A stretch of 64,000 nt of DNA from Melampsora larici-populina 98AG31. Taxonomy: Eukaryota; Basidiomycota; Pucciniomycetes; Pucciniales; Melampsoraceae. Positions 10,617-21,860 of the stretch are shown piece by piece; position 1 is the first letter of the stretch; every line of letters begins with the position of its first letter. The stretch is from NCBI RefSeq assembly GCF_000204055.1, contig NW_006768795.1, positions 212,556-276,555 of the forward strand. Reading direction: 5' to 3'. The position numbers and the translations under genes are program-made. Below the pieces are notes generated by a model. That model saw only the letters and a list, made by a program, of their open reading frames with translations, ran no database searches and was not told where the DNA came from.

Positions 10617-13289
10617 TCAATTCTCACCATCATCCACATGATCAATCACACCTGATTCTTCTTCCGATTCAGAGGTGCCACTTCTAGACTCTTTGTTTTG
10701 AATGTTAATATTGTTATGTTTCAATGTAATCTGCTTGAGTGTCTTGTCATACTTGAAAGATGCTGGATTCAAATCCAGTGCAAAGCAAGCAGTCCCACAG
10801 ATATGACTTGAGATAAATGCGTCGATTCCATCTTGACGTGGGTTATCCCATGACCACTTGTGCCTAAATAACCATTCTTATGTCTAAGTTTGTTATGTGA
10901 ATGAATATACCAAACAAAATCAAAAACTTACCTGAGGTCTATCATCCGCATTCCAGTCAGTAATCCATCTTTGAATTTGATGTTTGAAACCAGTGCTTGA
11001 CCTCGGAAGTAGTCATAGGTGAAATGCACAAATGCGCTCAAACAATCTGATGATATAGATTCCGGCTGTGAAGGGCTGAAATCTCGTGTGGTACATATCA
11101 CTTCTAGTGGATGATACAATACTTCTTCAATAAGATAAGTGATATATTGTGCATGCGTCCCAGATGGCTAAAGAATCATATTAAAAACAACCTGCAAAGA
11201 TACATGTATCAGCTAGAGTAAGAACCACCAACGAGAAAAGCACATACACGTAGAGTGTTTAATAACAACTTTTGATCGTTTGTCACATGTGTAGAGAAAA
11301 ACATTGCAATCTTGAATCTTTCAAGTAGGCAAGAGGTCAGATGATACACTGCTAATTCTGTCAAGTAAGCTTCCTCATCCTGATGTTCTTCATTCAGGAT
11401 CTCCTTTACCACCACACTTTGAGATTTTCCATCGATGAGCAAGGTTCCCTTGTAGCTATATCGCCTTGTTCCCTTACCAATCAAGTAATCTTTTTCAATA
11501 TCCTGCATTGCGTACCATCGGCCAAATACGAGGTCCTTGAGAGATGGATCAAGACTTGAATCGTCTGATTGAGCAACAAGTGAAATTAAAACTCCGTTTG
11601 ACCAAGGTAATGGTTTTTGCTCATCGCGAATAAAATCTTCAACTTCAGGGAGGACATCCCCAAAACTTCGAATCCATGAAGGCTCCATCAAAGATAAACG
11701 TCGTCCTACATAGTTGGGAAGTGTTAATCCTTTATCTTAATGAACTGAAATACAAAAGAAACACTTCTCACCTATCTTCAAACGCAGTTGTAGAGCGTCA
11801 CTCCATGAAATCAAAGTGATTGTCTGATCTGGACCGGCAGGATGATTTTCAGGGAGAGGAATTGCGTATTCCTGAGGAAAACTGGCAGTCGAAGTATCAT
11901 ATGTTGCATGTGCTGCTACAGTCGACTCTATAGAGATGTTGAGAGGGTCAATACCTTGATTTGCAAGTTGATATATACGTCTGATAGCAAGTTTTACAGA
12001 GTTTGAGAGATCAGCTGTCCACAAAGATGGTGTATCAATATCTGACAAGATCATCAAAGTATTATCAGTGTCAGTAAAGGTAGATTGATGGTGAGAGAAA
12101 GTAATGTACCTTTGGCAGCCTGAAATCCCACCTGATTGATGGCTGGAACCGGTTTTGGAAAGTCAACATATTCTTCCAATTCCATGCTTTCCTCACTTTC
12201 TTCACCTTCTTTGCTTTGGTCTCCTTTTTTGCTTTCCTCGCTTTCTGAATTTGTATCGGATTGAGAACTTGTTGCCAAGATGGAAGCTTAGTAGGTTGCA
12301 GCCGCAAATGAAAGGGTGATGACTAGTGGGCCTTGTTTGCGTTTACCAGGCTGTGGAGTGTCGTAAGTTATGATCTGGTCCTTGAGGTGATCTCCAGAAA
12401 GCTTTGCGTTATTGACACCAAGGGAATAGAAGGTGCTATCATAGGGTGGGAGATCAGGATATAGAAGTCGGTCGGTCTTGCGAGATTTGGTCAAGGGTTG
12501 AAAGAACCCTACTGAATTTTTGCAAAAGTGTTCGGTCGCAGATTGAGCAATTTCAAACTCCCAGTGATGATCTGAGAAGTCGATATCATGAGTATAGTCC
12601 TGGACTCCATGCCTTCTTGCGCCACATTGAGTGTTGTATCAAAGCTTGACCACAACTCGATGCTTAACAGGGCCTGCTGGTGGGTTTTTTTTCTTAGTAG
12701 TTCGTCCTATGGCAGTTGATCAAGGAGTGTTCTTCTCATTTTTCACATCAATACGATCCATACGGACTCTCTTTGCTGTGCTTTCACCATGTCTGTAAAC
12801 CTCAGCGTGCTCCAGTAGAGTTGGAGTTGATCCTGATGACTTTGGTGGATTTGGTGCAGATTGTTTAATAGGTCGAGAGACTGGGCTTGGGGTGGGGACA
12901 ATCCGATTGCTGAGGATTTGAGCTGGTGTTTGAAATCGGCTTGTGTTGGTAGCTAGACGGTGAGGTAGGTTGATTGTGGCCCTGATAGTGTTGATCGAGG
13001 CAGGGCTAAGCTCTTCAGCTCGAAGGGGTGTGTTGGGTAGGGGAGGGGGCTGTTGAGTTGATTGGCCTGACTTTCGCTTGCAAGGTCCACACATATCTGT
13101 TGCATTCCGTGGGAGAGTTTTCCCACAGCCATCCTTTCAGAACTTGAGTGGAGGGACACTGCTCGGATTTTCTGCAGCCTGAAGAGCATCGTTGTATAAG
13201 CACGATCCACAAATGGGAGTTTTAATTGTATCCATGAAAGGGTACTCCTCTGTGCAGGTGGCACATGTTGGAAAATCAGTAGAATCCAT
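10617..13289 (-). pseudogene. Companion protein of element A (zinc knuckles + alpha-kinase-like), with stops
   Basis: Five exons by comparison with element B: 12110-13289, 11772-12041, 11248-11705, 10932-11191, 10617-10863, which would make 804 aa. Stops interrupt it: TGA at 13137-13139, 12720-12722 and 12639-12641, and TAG at 11168-11170. The TAG lies in a TTCTTTAG context that could instead serve as a later splice acceptor. Recognisable parts are the N-terminal CATC and CGSC knuckles, a Glu/Lys-rich linker (about residue 350-390) and the C-terminal stretch SAFVHFTYDYFRGQALV, LLTGMRMIDLR and SSHICGTACFALDL. The last contains H-x-C-x3-C, the zinc site of alpha-kinases. Convergent with the transposase gene. 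Confidence 0.7.
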
Positions 13290-13989
13290 TCTATCAATCA
13301 AAAGAAACATATGGAGGTCAGCCTGATAATATTATATTATAGAACAAAAACAAACAAAATGTGTGCAATAAAAAATACATACTTGAGAACAGGTGGTATT
13401 TTTTCTGATTGATTACTTCTCTGAAGAGTCAATTTCAGAAATAATTGAGTGAATCAGAATGATAATAGAATTTTTTCATCTTCAAATGGCCTCTTCAACC
13501 ACTGGTTAGGTTAAAGCTCAAGCACAGAGATTGATGAAAGAGCTGCGGCGCAAGTTAGGGTGTGAGGAGGGGTGTTCAGACTCATGAGTAAAAGGTGATG
13601 GGCTGGTTTTTGCATGGAGAGCAAATGAATAGCGGGTGGGGTGTTTGTTTGTATTGGTATTGAAAAAATGCTGTATTGGATTTTGTAGGACATCAATCTA
13701 AACGCCAAATTTGCTGAGGTTCCCATTTCTAACCGAATTGGGATCCTCAATTTAACAAGGTTCTCATTTCTGACCAAATTGAGATCCTCGAAAATTTGAC
13801 ACTAAGAGTTGACTTGAAAGATACTGTGATGTTGATATGAGATCGATTGTTGATGATGTTGATATGAGATCGATTGTTGATGAGGTAATTGTGAGGTGAG
13901 GTGAGTATGAGGAGTTGATCGATGATTACATTTGAAAATCGGGTCAATTCTGAAATTGATCAGTCGCGGACGACATCAGTACAACTACA

Positions 13990-14126
13990 TATGTGTGCAC
14001 AATGCATAGCACATAAGCACACAGCGCATAGTACACACACATAGCGCATAGCGCATAGCGCATAACGCATAGCGCATAACGCATAACGCATAAGGTGGTC
14101 CTCGGTCGCTCATCAGGGACACCATA
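13990..14126 (-). repeat. Element A right terminal repeat and subterminal ATGCG array
   Basis: Mirror of the left end. GCATAGCGCATAACGCATAG-type units run from about 13990 to 14093, then the terminus CGGTCGCTCATCAGGGACAC to ...CCATA. It abuts the duplicated ATGGAG, at which element B resumes. Confidence 0.75.
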
Positions 14127-14215
14127 ATGGAGGACGAGAGTTGTGACCAAGGACCATGTCTGAATCCTTATGCATTATGTGTTGTGCTTATGCCTTAAGC
14201 ACTGTGCTTGCCAAG
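14127..14215 (+). repeat. Element B left terminal repeat, resumed after element A
   Basis: ATGGAGGACGAGAGTTGTGA continues the TATGGAG seen at 8368-8374 and matches the inverse of 20250-20325. Downstream is a short run of TTATGCATTATGTGTTGTGC-type units. These differ from element A's array in spacing and exact sequence, so A and B are separate families or subfamilies. Confidence 0.75.
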
Positions 14216-15044
14216 TGTGAGAAATTCTGTACAGGTGTGGCACCACCGTACGAAATCCCACCCTTTCCATTTTGAACATCGCTCCTGGATTCCACCAGCT
14301 CCGACTCCGACCTCAACAAACTACTCCAGCCAGGGATGCCAGCACCTGACCGGATTCAGGGTTGTCTCTCTGGTGGCCTTTTGATGCGTACAACCGGACT
14401 TGTAACATCATCGGGTTAGGCAGAACTTCGATTTCATCAACAGAACCTCAACCCTCAAGTTGATTGGATCCGCATCTTGGTCGATTCCAAGGATAAATGG
14501 ATTGACACCATCCATTTCTGAACACAGTAAGTACAACTTTTATCGGTGTTCCTTGATCCAGCTGACCCAATTATGTTTACAACTTTTGTAGCATGTGTCT
14601 TTGAAGGCATCTTCTTCAATCGAATATTCTCTTAGCTCGAGTTTTAAGCCTCCTTCATTAGGAATGGTGTCCTTTGTTTTTAGTGTGATTTGATGATAGG
14701 CGACGACATTCCAATCCCTGGCTTCATATCAAGGGAGTCGGTTATGGTAGATTAATGTAAGGTTATGAGAGGCTTTTGCGTTTCTTATATACTTGGACTT
14801 GCCTTCAATTCATTTGAAAACTTTCCCCCACCTGGAAAAACACATTGAGGTAAGTTTTCATCTCATCCATGCTTCGAGCGTTCATTGGATCATATTCGTA
14901 TAACTCATCTTTACATTTGTTTTCTTGGGCCTATCCATTCACTTCTTATCTCTTTCCCATTCTATCATCTCTATCTTTACAAACTTATCGCAAACAAACT
15001 TTCAGACATCTCAAGTTATCACCACCTTTGGGTTTTATCTCAAC
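14216..15044. other. Element B internal non-coding / 5' leader of companion gene
   Basis: No reading frame with protein similarity. A run of pyrimidine-rich sequence at about 14890-15040 precedes the ATG of the companion gene and may be its leader or promoter. Confidence 0.35.
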
Positions 15045-17565
15045 ATGTCAACACCACTTCCGATGTGTGACACTTGTACTGAAGAATATCCTTACATGGA
15101 TACCAAAACTCTTCCAACATGTGGAGCCTGCCTACATGATAACGCTCTAGATTCAGCCGAGGATCGTTCAACAGTACCACCTTTGAATTACTGCAAGGAT
15201 GGGTGTGGAATGACATTACCTGCCAAATTTCATGAAGGCATGTGTCGCCCCTGCCAGCGAAAAATACAACAGTATCAAGAAAATCAGCAGACATCTCATT
15301 CAACCAAGCTGCCTGTCCTTGTTGATGAGGTTGACCCAGCACGATTATCAGCGATCCAATCAAGCTTCACCCTACCTCAGCTTCCATCACGGTCTCGTAA
15401 TCCAGTCATGCCTGTTCCCCCTGTCGCTGGCTCCTCTAGACCAAACAAACGCCCAGCTCAAAACCCACCACCATCCCAAACCTCCTTGCTAGGACCGGAT
15501 CGTGAAGAAGCTTATCAACACGGAGAATCAGCAGCTAAGAAGATCTGCTTGGATAGGATTCAGGAAAACAAGAAGAAATCACGTCCAACCGCAATTGGAC
15601 GCATGCATAAGAAGAAGATTGAAACTCTGATTGCCCCAGCTTTGAAATCAGTTGCAGTTAAACTCAAGTATAATTTACAAAGTGGTTCAAAGTCACACAG
15701 TCTCCCACAGCATATGCACGACATCGATTTCACTGATCCAGATTGGGAGATCAAGATCATGGAAGCAGCCATCAAACACTTCCAGAAAACCTCATTGGGA
15801 ATATTTCCCCCTACAAAAAGAGACGTAGATCGATTACCTGCTCTTCCCGATTTCAATTCTTCATTTTATTCTCTTGGTGTCCTTGGCACCATGATGTCAG
15901 GAGATCGTCTTCAACAAGCTATTATATCTCCCAATCGTAATCCACGTCAGCAATCGGTCCCAGGGCCTCTAGTGGTCACTCTTTTTTTTGCCGCTGCAAC
16001 CTACTTGTCTTTCATGAATCCACCCAGCTCAAACTTTGGCAGTGATTCCGAAACAAAAGATTCTGAACCCAAAAATGATAGTAGTCAATCGGAGTCAACT
16101 CACAGTAAGTCGTTTTGTTAGATCGTCTTCTTGGGGTTCTACTATGGACTGATTGATTTTCTTTTCCATTCAATCAAGTTCAACCAACCAACACATCTTC
16201 AATTGTTGCTCTTCCCACACCAAAGTGGCCCACTATCATAGCAACAAGTGTATCACTGGCAGTTAAGCGGATACATCAGCTTGCTGATCGAGGCATTGAC
16301 CCTCTCAAAGTTCCAAATTCCTTGGTCGTGGCTGCTGAAGATCAATATGATATTGCAAATACACCTTTCCCTTGAGAAATCGGAACTCCTCTCCCAGATG
16401 GTCATCCTGCTAGTGATGGTCAAATTATCACAACCATCTCATGGAGTGATGCTTTACAATCGCAACTTGGGATAGGTCAGTTCAGATATATTTTGTTTCA
16501 TTAATCTTCAATCAAAATTAACAACTTGGTTTTGATATCATAGGACACCAGATCGCCTTATTTTCCAGTTTTTCAATTCGATCATTTGGTGGTGTCTTGC
16601 CAAGTGTTGAAGATTTGGCAAGACCATTGAGATATAGCATCCCTTGGAGCAACGCTATACTTATGGCCCTTACAAACTCAAACACTCGGTCTTCCCTGGA
16701 AGAAAACTCTCAACCTCTTGTTTTTGGTCAGTGGGGGACTTTAGCAGCAGTCGAAGATCAGTTCTTTGGTGAGGGGAAAAGGCATCGCTCTTTTAGGACA
16801 ACCTTGTATATTGATGGAGGATGTCGTAAAGTCGTGGCTAAGGAGATAATCACTGAAGGATGTGGTGATCAAGCCGCCTACCTTAAGGACTCAGTGGTTT
16901 ACCATCAAACTTCATGCCTGCTTGAAGATTGCAAACTGGATATGTTTGTGCAATACGATGTCACCATTGCTCAAAAGAGAATCTTGAACTCTTTACAGGT
17001 GGGTCTTGCATATATATCACAATCCTTTAAAATATTGATACTGATCATATAATTATTGTAGGTTGTTTTCAATATGGTCATGATTCAAGAAGACAATTAT
17101 TATAAAGTCGAAGAGCTCCTTGATCATTCACCAGAAACAATCCCTACGATGATCGATGATACCCTGAAAGCACCGATTTCATTATTATCTGATGCTTTGA
17201 ATGCGTTTGGACATTACATATATGATTACTTCAAAGGCCAAGCACTTATTTTCAATATCAAGACAGTCAATGGTCGCTTGACTGGCATGCGTATGGTTGA
17301 TCGAAGGTTAGTCTTATATCACTATCCCATGATAAGATAAATTTTTGACATACATTCTAACAGGTTTCAGTGGTCCACAAGCAACAAGCTTCCAGATGAG
17401 ATCCACACTTTTAAGCTGGAGCATTTATGTGGAGAATGCTGCAAGGTTCTCAAATTGAAATCAGCCGACTTTGAGTATCCCACAAGTGATGATAGGGCTG
17501 ATAGTGGAATACAAGCGGCTATTGATCCAGTTCTTGAAACAATTGAACACACCAGATTGAATTAA
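15045..17565 (+). pseudogene. Companion protein of element B (zinc knuckles + alpha-kinase-like), one stop
   Basis: Five exons, 15045-16104, 16179-16475, 16544-16998, 17062-17306, 17364-17565, totalling 753 codons, with a single in-frame TGA at 16373-16375. The N terminus has two Cys4 clusters: C8-x2-C11 with C26-x2-C29, then CKDGC with CRPC. A basic, Pro-rich linker and an acidic Ser/Glu segment follow. The C-terminal third resembles the alpha-kinase (MHCK/eEF2K) fold. It has a VVAKEI lysine strand, VVFNMVMIQEDNYYKVEELL, then LSDALNAFGHYIYDYFKGQ, LTGMRMVDRR and EHLCGECCKVLKL, which fits the H-x-C...C zinc site. The aspartate expected before the Q/K position is Asn (IFNIK) in both copies, so activity is doubtful. 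Family assignment is by motif recall. The partner may be the transposase. Confidence 0.65.
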
Positions 17566-17988
17566 AGAAAAGGGCAGGAAAGTCGCATTCAGGGACAACA
17601 CCCCTGATAACCCTTCATTTGACGCTTTTGAAACTCACTCATGATTGATCTTTTGTCCAAAATTTATTCCCTGATGTTTGTAGACTAATATCTACTCCAA
17701 AAGACAAAAAAACAAAACTTGTTTCTACTATTCTTGTACTTCAGTCGAGATGAAGACAATACAAATAAATGAGCTTGTGATAAAGAATCTTATGAAAAAG
17801 GAAGATTGAAAAGTGCGGAATTCAAATACAATTGATGTGAGTTTTTGTGCAACAACTAACATCAATTGGGACAGATGAAATGTCATCCACAATATCTTTT
17901 CTTCTTTAAACACATCTGGAGTAGAAGTACAGATACACTGAAAATAAATCCTCCAAAACAACACCCTGAATTGAAACTTTCCTTGAAA

Positions 17989-19615
17989 TTATGCATCCGG
18001 TTGATGCCCAACAATAATTGGTGCCAGTCGATGTTCAACCCCATCATCAATGTTGGGAACAAATTCTTCTTGATGCCTACAAACTAATCGCGCTTCATTC
18101 ACATCAACATCAACCAGTTTCAAAGCCTCTAATATTGGTTGAAAAACAATCCAGACAGTTTCAAATGTGATGCTTTCGCGTGGGATACCCAAGCATCGAA
18201 GAGCACTGTCAACTTGTTGTTCAAAGCGCTTTGGAGAGATTTGAAACAGAAGTTCGGCATCAGGAAAATGTCTTTGTCTGAGAGCTTGGATGGTTTCTTT
18301 TGGTACAGGAATTAGGCCTTGTATGCCATTGTATTCCTCAGGTGACGAGTAAATGGCATTAAGAATAACTCCAGTTGGAAGACTCGAATTTTGATTTTTT
18401 CAAGTGCGTGAGGTGTTCTTGATTTCAGTGTAGTCGTCCAGGAGTTTTTGCACAATGGGGATCCAAAGATGCAAGAAAAGCATCCTAAAAGAGCAGGTTG
18501 CACATAAGTATCAAAGAAAATGAAAAGTAAGATTGACTGACTCACTTCTGCAGGGGATCACACTCATCATAAATTCCCCTCTTTACACCGTCCTCTATCT
18601 CATCATGAATATTGAAACCAATTGCTTTGCGTAGCAGAGACCAAAGACTTTCAATCTTCTGATTGCGCTGAGAGGTTGTATAGAGATGAGCTGATTCTGC
18701 TTCTTCAGGAGTAAAACCACCATAAATTTGAGCCAATGACATTTGAAACCCAGCCATCTTGATGGTCTCAGTTCCATGATCTGTGCAAGTCTTTTGAGGA
18801 ATTCCTCCAAGTTTTTCAACAATATCCAGATAGTGATATCCAATTCTTCGCGGATCATTATTGTTGACACCAACATACAAACCCAAAACCTTTCAAGACC
18901 ATGCATCAATGAATCCGTAAACTGTAATTCCCAAAGGTTTGAGCTTGTCATGACCATCAGTAGACCAGACATGATTTGGACCATCAACATGAAATCGTCG
19001 CCTCTTCAATTTCCCTTTACGTCGTGCCTCTACCCCTTCAGGATCAATTTGATGGAGTAAAGATCTAACGGTGTCTCTGTTGACTCGGATGTTATGTATG
19101 ACCGCCAAGGCATTCTGCATGCGGCGGTAACCAGTGTCGCGATGAGAACCCGCCACTATGAATTGCATTTGTTCAATGAGATATTCTGGAACTACCAGCC
19201 CTTGTTGAATACCGTCTTTTTGCCAACTAATAGATAATTCTTCAGATATTGTGCGCAGATCATACATGTTGATTGAAATCCCCGTATCTCCCATGATCTG
19301 AGTAATGGCTTCCTTCCTTTGATACCCTAGTTTGTTGAATTTTATCAAGTGTGCTTGAACTACTGATTTATCTTGCGGTGAAAATTTACTGTAGGCAGTA
19401 CTGAGACCATACGTCTTAAGACGGCGAGTCAGAGTAGTCCGGGATGTAGTGATACCCATGCCTTCAAGATGCGAGCAGATCTCTACTCTTTGCATCCCAG
19501 CAGCAACACATCGGCGAATGGCCTCTTCTTCGATCTCTTGAAGATATGTTGGATGATTGTGATTATCGTCGAATTCCTGATCGGAGCTGGTTGGATCTTC
19601 GTTTTGAGGTTGCAT
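17989..19615 (-). pseudogene. DDE transposase of element B, two TGA codons
   Basis: Exons 18546-19615 and 17989-18484 (521 codons). It is collinear with the element A transposase and most alike in the core (WSTDGHDKL, TCTDHGTET, NQKIESLWS). TGA replaces an arginine codon at 18893-18895 (AWS-stop-KVLGLY) and another at 18400-18402 (SRT-stop-KNQ). At both places the sequence fits a CGA to TGA change, that is C to T at a CpG. Splice sites are intact and no frameshift was seen, so decay is recent. Confidence 0.8.
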
Positions 19616-20249
19616 TGTATGTGTAGAAAGACCAAAGAAGGAGACAATTACACAACATAGGATATTTGGAGTAACAATCAAACCACTACGGCAGAAGAAC
19701 AAATATCCAAGGACAAAATATTGGATGACTGGGAAAACAGATAAATGAGCACTTGGCAACACATTTTATACAAAAAATGATGTCTCAAACTGCGAAGAAA
19801 GTGGAATGAAACTCCTGATGAGATTGTGCAGCAATTTTTTGCCGGACCGAAGAAGGAGTTACTGCGTCAACCGGTTAGAGTCTGCAAGCAACAAGTCAAG
19901 CCTGCAAGAAAAATTCATTAAAAGGCGGCGAGTCAACCGATTCTTAATCTTCAAACGAGGTAGAGCAATCAATCGATTGTTTGTCTCGATCGATTGTTTG
20001 TCTAAATTTAAAAGCTATTAAACGGTCGGCTGGTCTAGTGATAGATTTGCTCGCCCACCAAGGCTTATCGGCTTATATTTTGATACCTCACTAGATAGAT
20101 CGCTCATAGAGATTTTTAGGAGGTCAAACAATGCCAACTCAATCGATCAATGCTGTTGCTTCAGCAGAGATGCGACTAGTTCCAGATGGGTCTGGGAGGA
20201 CAGCACATCGGGTATGTAGTGCATATGCATATGTCGCGCCGTTACATAG

Positions 20250-20325
20250 TGCAAAAGGCATAAGCACAACGCATAATGCATAAGGATTCAGACGTGGTCC
20301 TCGGTCACAACTCTCGTCCTCCATA
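20250..20325 (-). repeat. Element B right terminal inverted repeat
   Basis: Inverse of 14127-14215: GGCATAAGCACAACGCATAA-type subterminal units, then GGACCACGTCTGAATCC equivalents and the end CCTCCATA. Followed by the CGAGTC duplication. Confidence 0.75.
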
Positions 20326-20331
20326 CGAGTC
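20326..20331. repeat. Right target-site duplication of element B (CGAGTC)
   Basis: Matches 8362-8367. See the left duplication. Confidence 0.85.
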
Positions 20332-20517
20332 AGAGAAAGAATCAAGACGCGACTGCAGAAGGAATTCGAACTTGAGGGTTCACCATGGTAAATTTCGCGT
20401 GTTGAGGTTGACGCCACCAAACCACACTGGTTCTTATTCGAACTTTGAGCTTCCAAAAATTCGATCAAGTCACGCCTTGGAAAGTTTGTGTCTAGTTACG
20501 GACCCATGATCCGAAGA

Positions 20518-20524
20518 TATAAAA
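20518..20524 (+). promoter_or_regulatory. TATA box candidate of the GH131 gene
   Basis: TATAAAA 162 nt upstream of the GH131 start codon and about 190 nt from the right end of element B. Pyrimidine-rich leader sequence follows. The role is inferred from motif and position only. Confidence 0.4.
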
Positions 20525-20685
20525 GCTCATCACGAGAGCATCATCCCTCGTCCCACTGCTATTCCCAATACGTCATCAAGCATTAGATTTACTTTCTTGC
20601 CTTGCTTTTCGAACGCTTTGATAGCGTTCATATTTTTTGGTTATTCTTCAGCTTATCACTTGATTTAGTCGTTTTCTTTTGAGTC

Positions 20686-21860
20686 ATGCATAACTTCAAT
20701 TCCCTGTTCCTTCATGTAGCATTGGTTCTGTCTTGCTGTGGGACAATCACAGCAGCAGGATCAACAGCAGAAAATCATCTATTCGATTTCAGTTTGACAG
20801 CTGATATGAAAGGATCAGATGCCGATAACCCTTCATCAGCTTTATCAAAGTTAATCAAATTCGTTGTGAAAGGACAGAAGAACAAACGGGGAGATTACTT
20901 ATCGATCAACTCTAAGGGAAAAGATGTTGAACTTGGAATCGAGATCAAAGATTCTTCAATCTTTTGCCCGGGTGATAAAACTGAGAACTGTCAGCATGGT
21001 TTCAGGTGTGTAGACATATTTCTATTTCTTTAAAAGATTGATCTGATGATGTTTTGACGATTTTTATAGACGGACGGATGTCTTACCAGCCATTGATAGT
21101 ACCAAGACCCTTGATGGCGTGACTGTCTTCCACCAGGTAAGAGAAGAAACAAAACGGGGAAGTATAACAGACTGACTCAAATGTGATTTTGATGCTCCTA
21201 GAGTTTCCGTATGAACCCACAACTTCCGCTGAATCTTACACATGGTTATTTGCTAGCTAGTATCGAATTGCCAGTGAGTTTGCTACCTTTGTTCCTGTAG
21301 TCAAAACATAATAGGATTTCTGGCTCTGACTTGAATTATCTAACACTTACAAATCAAATCAAAACCTGTAGAATGGTAAGTCATCATGTCATGGGGGTTC
21401 AATCAAAGAAGCTCTTAAACTGACAGTCTTTGCTTGTACCCTAGGTGATCACGTATTCGATATCTTTGCTGGGTCTGACTTCAGCTCGAATCTAACTCAA
21501 AAGAGTCCGAGTGATCCTAAGACAATCAGAATCAGGGATTTGAATTCAAAAGTACTTTATAGTATGCCTATCAAAAACGATACACTTTACAATACCGCGA
21601 TTACCGTAGATTGGGTAGGAAAGTAAGCGCACCAGGATTTCTTGAATTTTTTTTTTTGCAATCCACAATTCATATGTTGCCTCGATAACTCTACTGACAT
21701 TAGGCTTGCTTTGTTCCTTGATAGTTCGCTTATGGTTTCTGCCTCGGAGGGTGATGACGAATTGAAGATAGTAGCTGGACCTTTAGAGAATTCTCCCAAA
21801 GTCGTTGATCCTGCTAATAAGCTAACTGGAGAATGGCACGTTCAACTGATTAAATTGTGA
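20686..21860 (+). CDS. Secreted GH131 beta-glucanase
   Basis: Six exons, 20686-21005, 21070-21136, 21202-21273, 21372-21375, 21445-21622, 21704-21860, giving 265 aa. The N terminus is a clear signal peptide (MHNFNSLFLHVALVLSCCG...). The mature protein follows the GH131 pattern: SSIFCPGDKTENC, GFRRTDVLPA, VTVFHQSFRMNPQLPLNLTH, a buried VDWVGK strand and the terminal GEWHVQLIKL. GH131 enzymes cleave beta-1,3/1,6- and beta-1,4-glucans and are secreted by plant-interacting fungi. Exon 4 is only four nucleotides (AATG), yet both flanking introns have GTGAGT or GTAAGT donors and TAG acceptors, and frame is kept (N-G-D-H-V-F-D). The length is normal for the family. The nested transposons lie just upstream of its promoter. 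Confidence 0.82.

Larger units (their letters stand above)
8375..14126 (+). mobile_element. Element A: DDE transposon nested in element B's terminal repeat
   Basis: 5752 bp. The ends are TATGGTGTCCCTGATGAGCG and its inverse, with the two terminal repeats matching almost perfectly over roughly 70 bp, including the start of the ATGCG-type repeats. The 6-bp duplication ATGGAG is at 8369-8374 and 14127-14132, and it is itself part of element B's terminus. Gene order is transposase (+, 8744-10370), then the companion gene on the opposite strand (13289-10617), converging about 250 bp apart. This is the same architecture as element B, in reverse orientation. The transposase reading frame is intact; the companion is not. 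A is younger than B because it interrupts it. Confidence 0.88.
8368..20325 (-). mobile_element. Element B: DDE transposon, split by element A
   Basis: Element B starts at 8368 (TATGGAG), is interrupted by element A at 8375-14126, resumes with the duplicated ATGGAG at 14127 and ends at 20325 (CTCGTCCTCCATA). Without A and the duplicated 6 bp it is about 6.2 kb. Its terminal inverted repeats read TATGGAGGACGAGAGTTGTG and are followed by GACC[A/G]AGGACCA[T/C]GTCTGAATCC and a zone of TTATGC-type repeats. CGAGTC flanks both ends. It encodes a companion protein (15045-17565, +) and a transposase (17989-19615, -). Both carry TGA nonsense codons. The transposase architecture and 6-bp duplication suggest an IS3-related eukaryotic group such as IS3EU; that name is from memory and not verified here. 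Confidence 0.85.

Noticed and set aside
18400..18895. TGA codons in element B as selenocysteine or readthrough
   Set aside because: Element A has Arg codons at the same places and no recoding element is visible; ordinary nonsense mutation is simpler.
20027..20075. tRNA-like stretch (GGCTGGTCTAGTGATAGA)
   Set aside because: Resembles a tRNA A box, but no B box, matching acceptor stem or anticodon arm could be formed.
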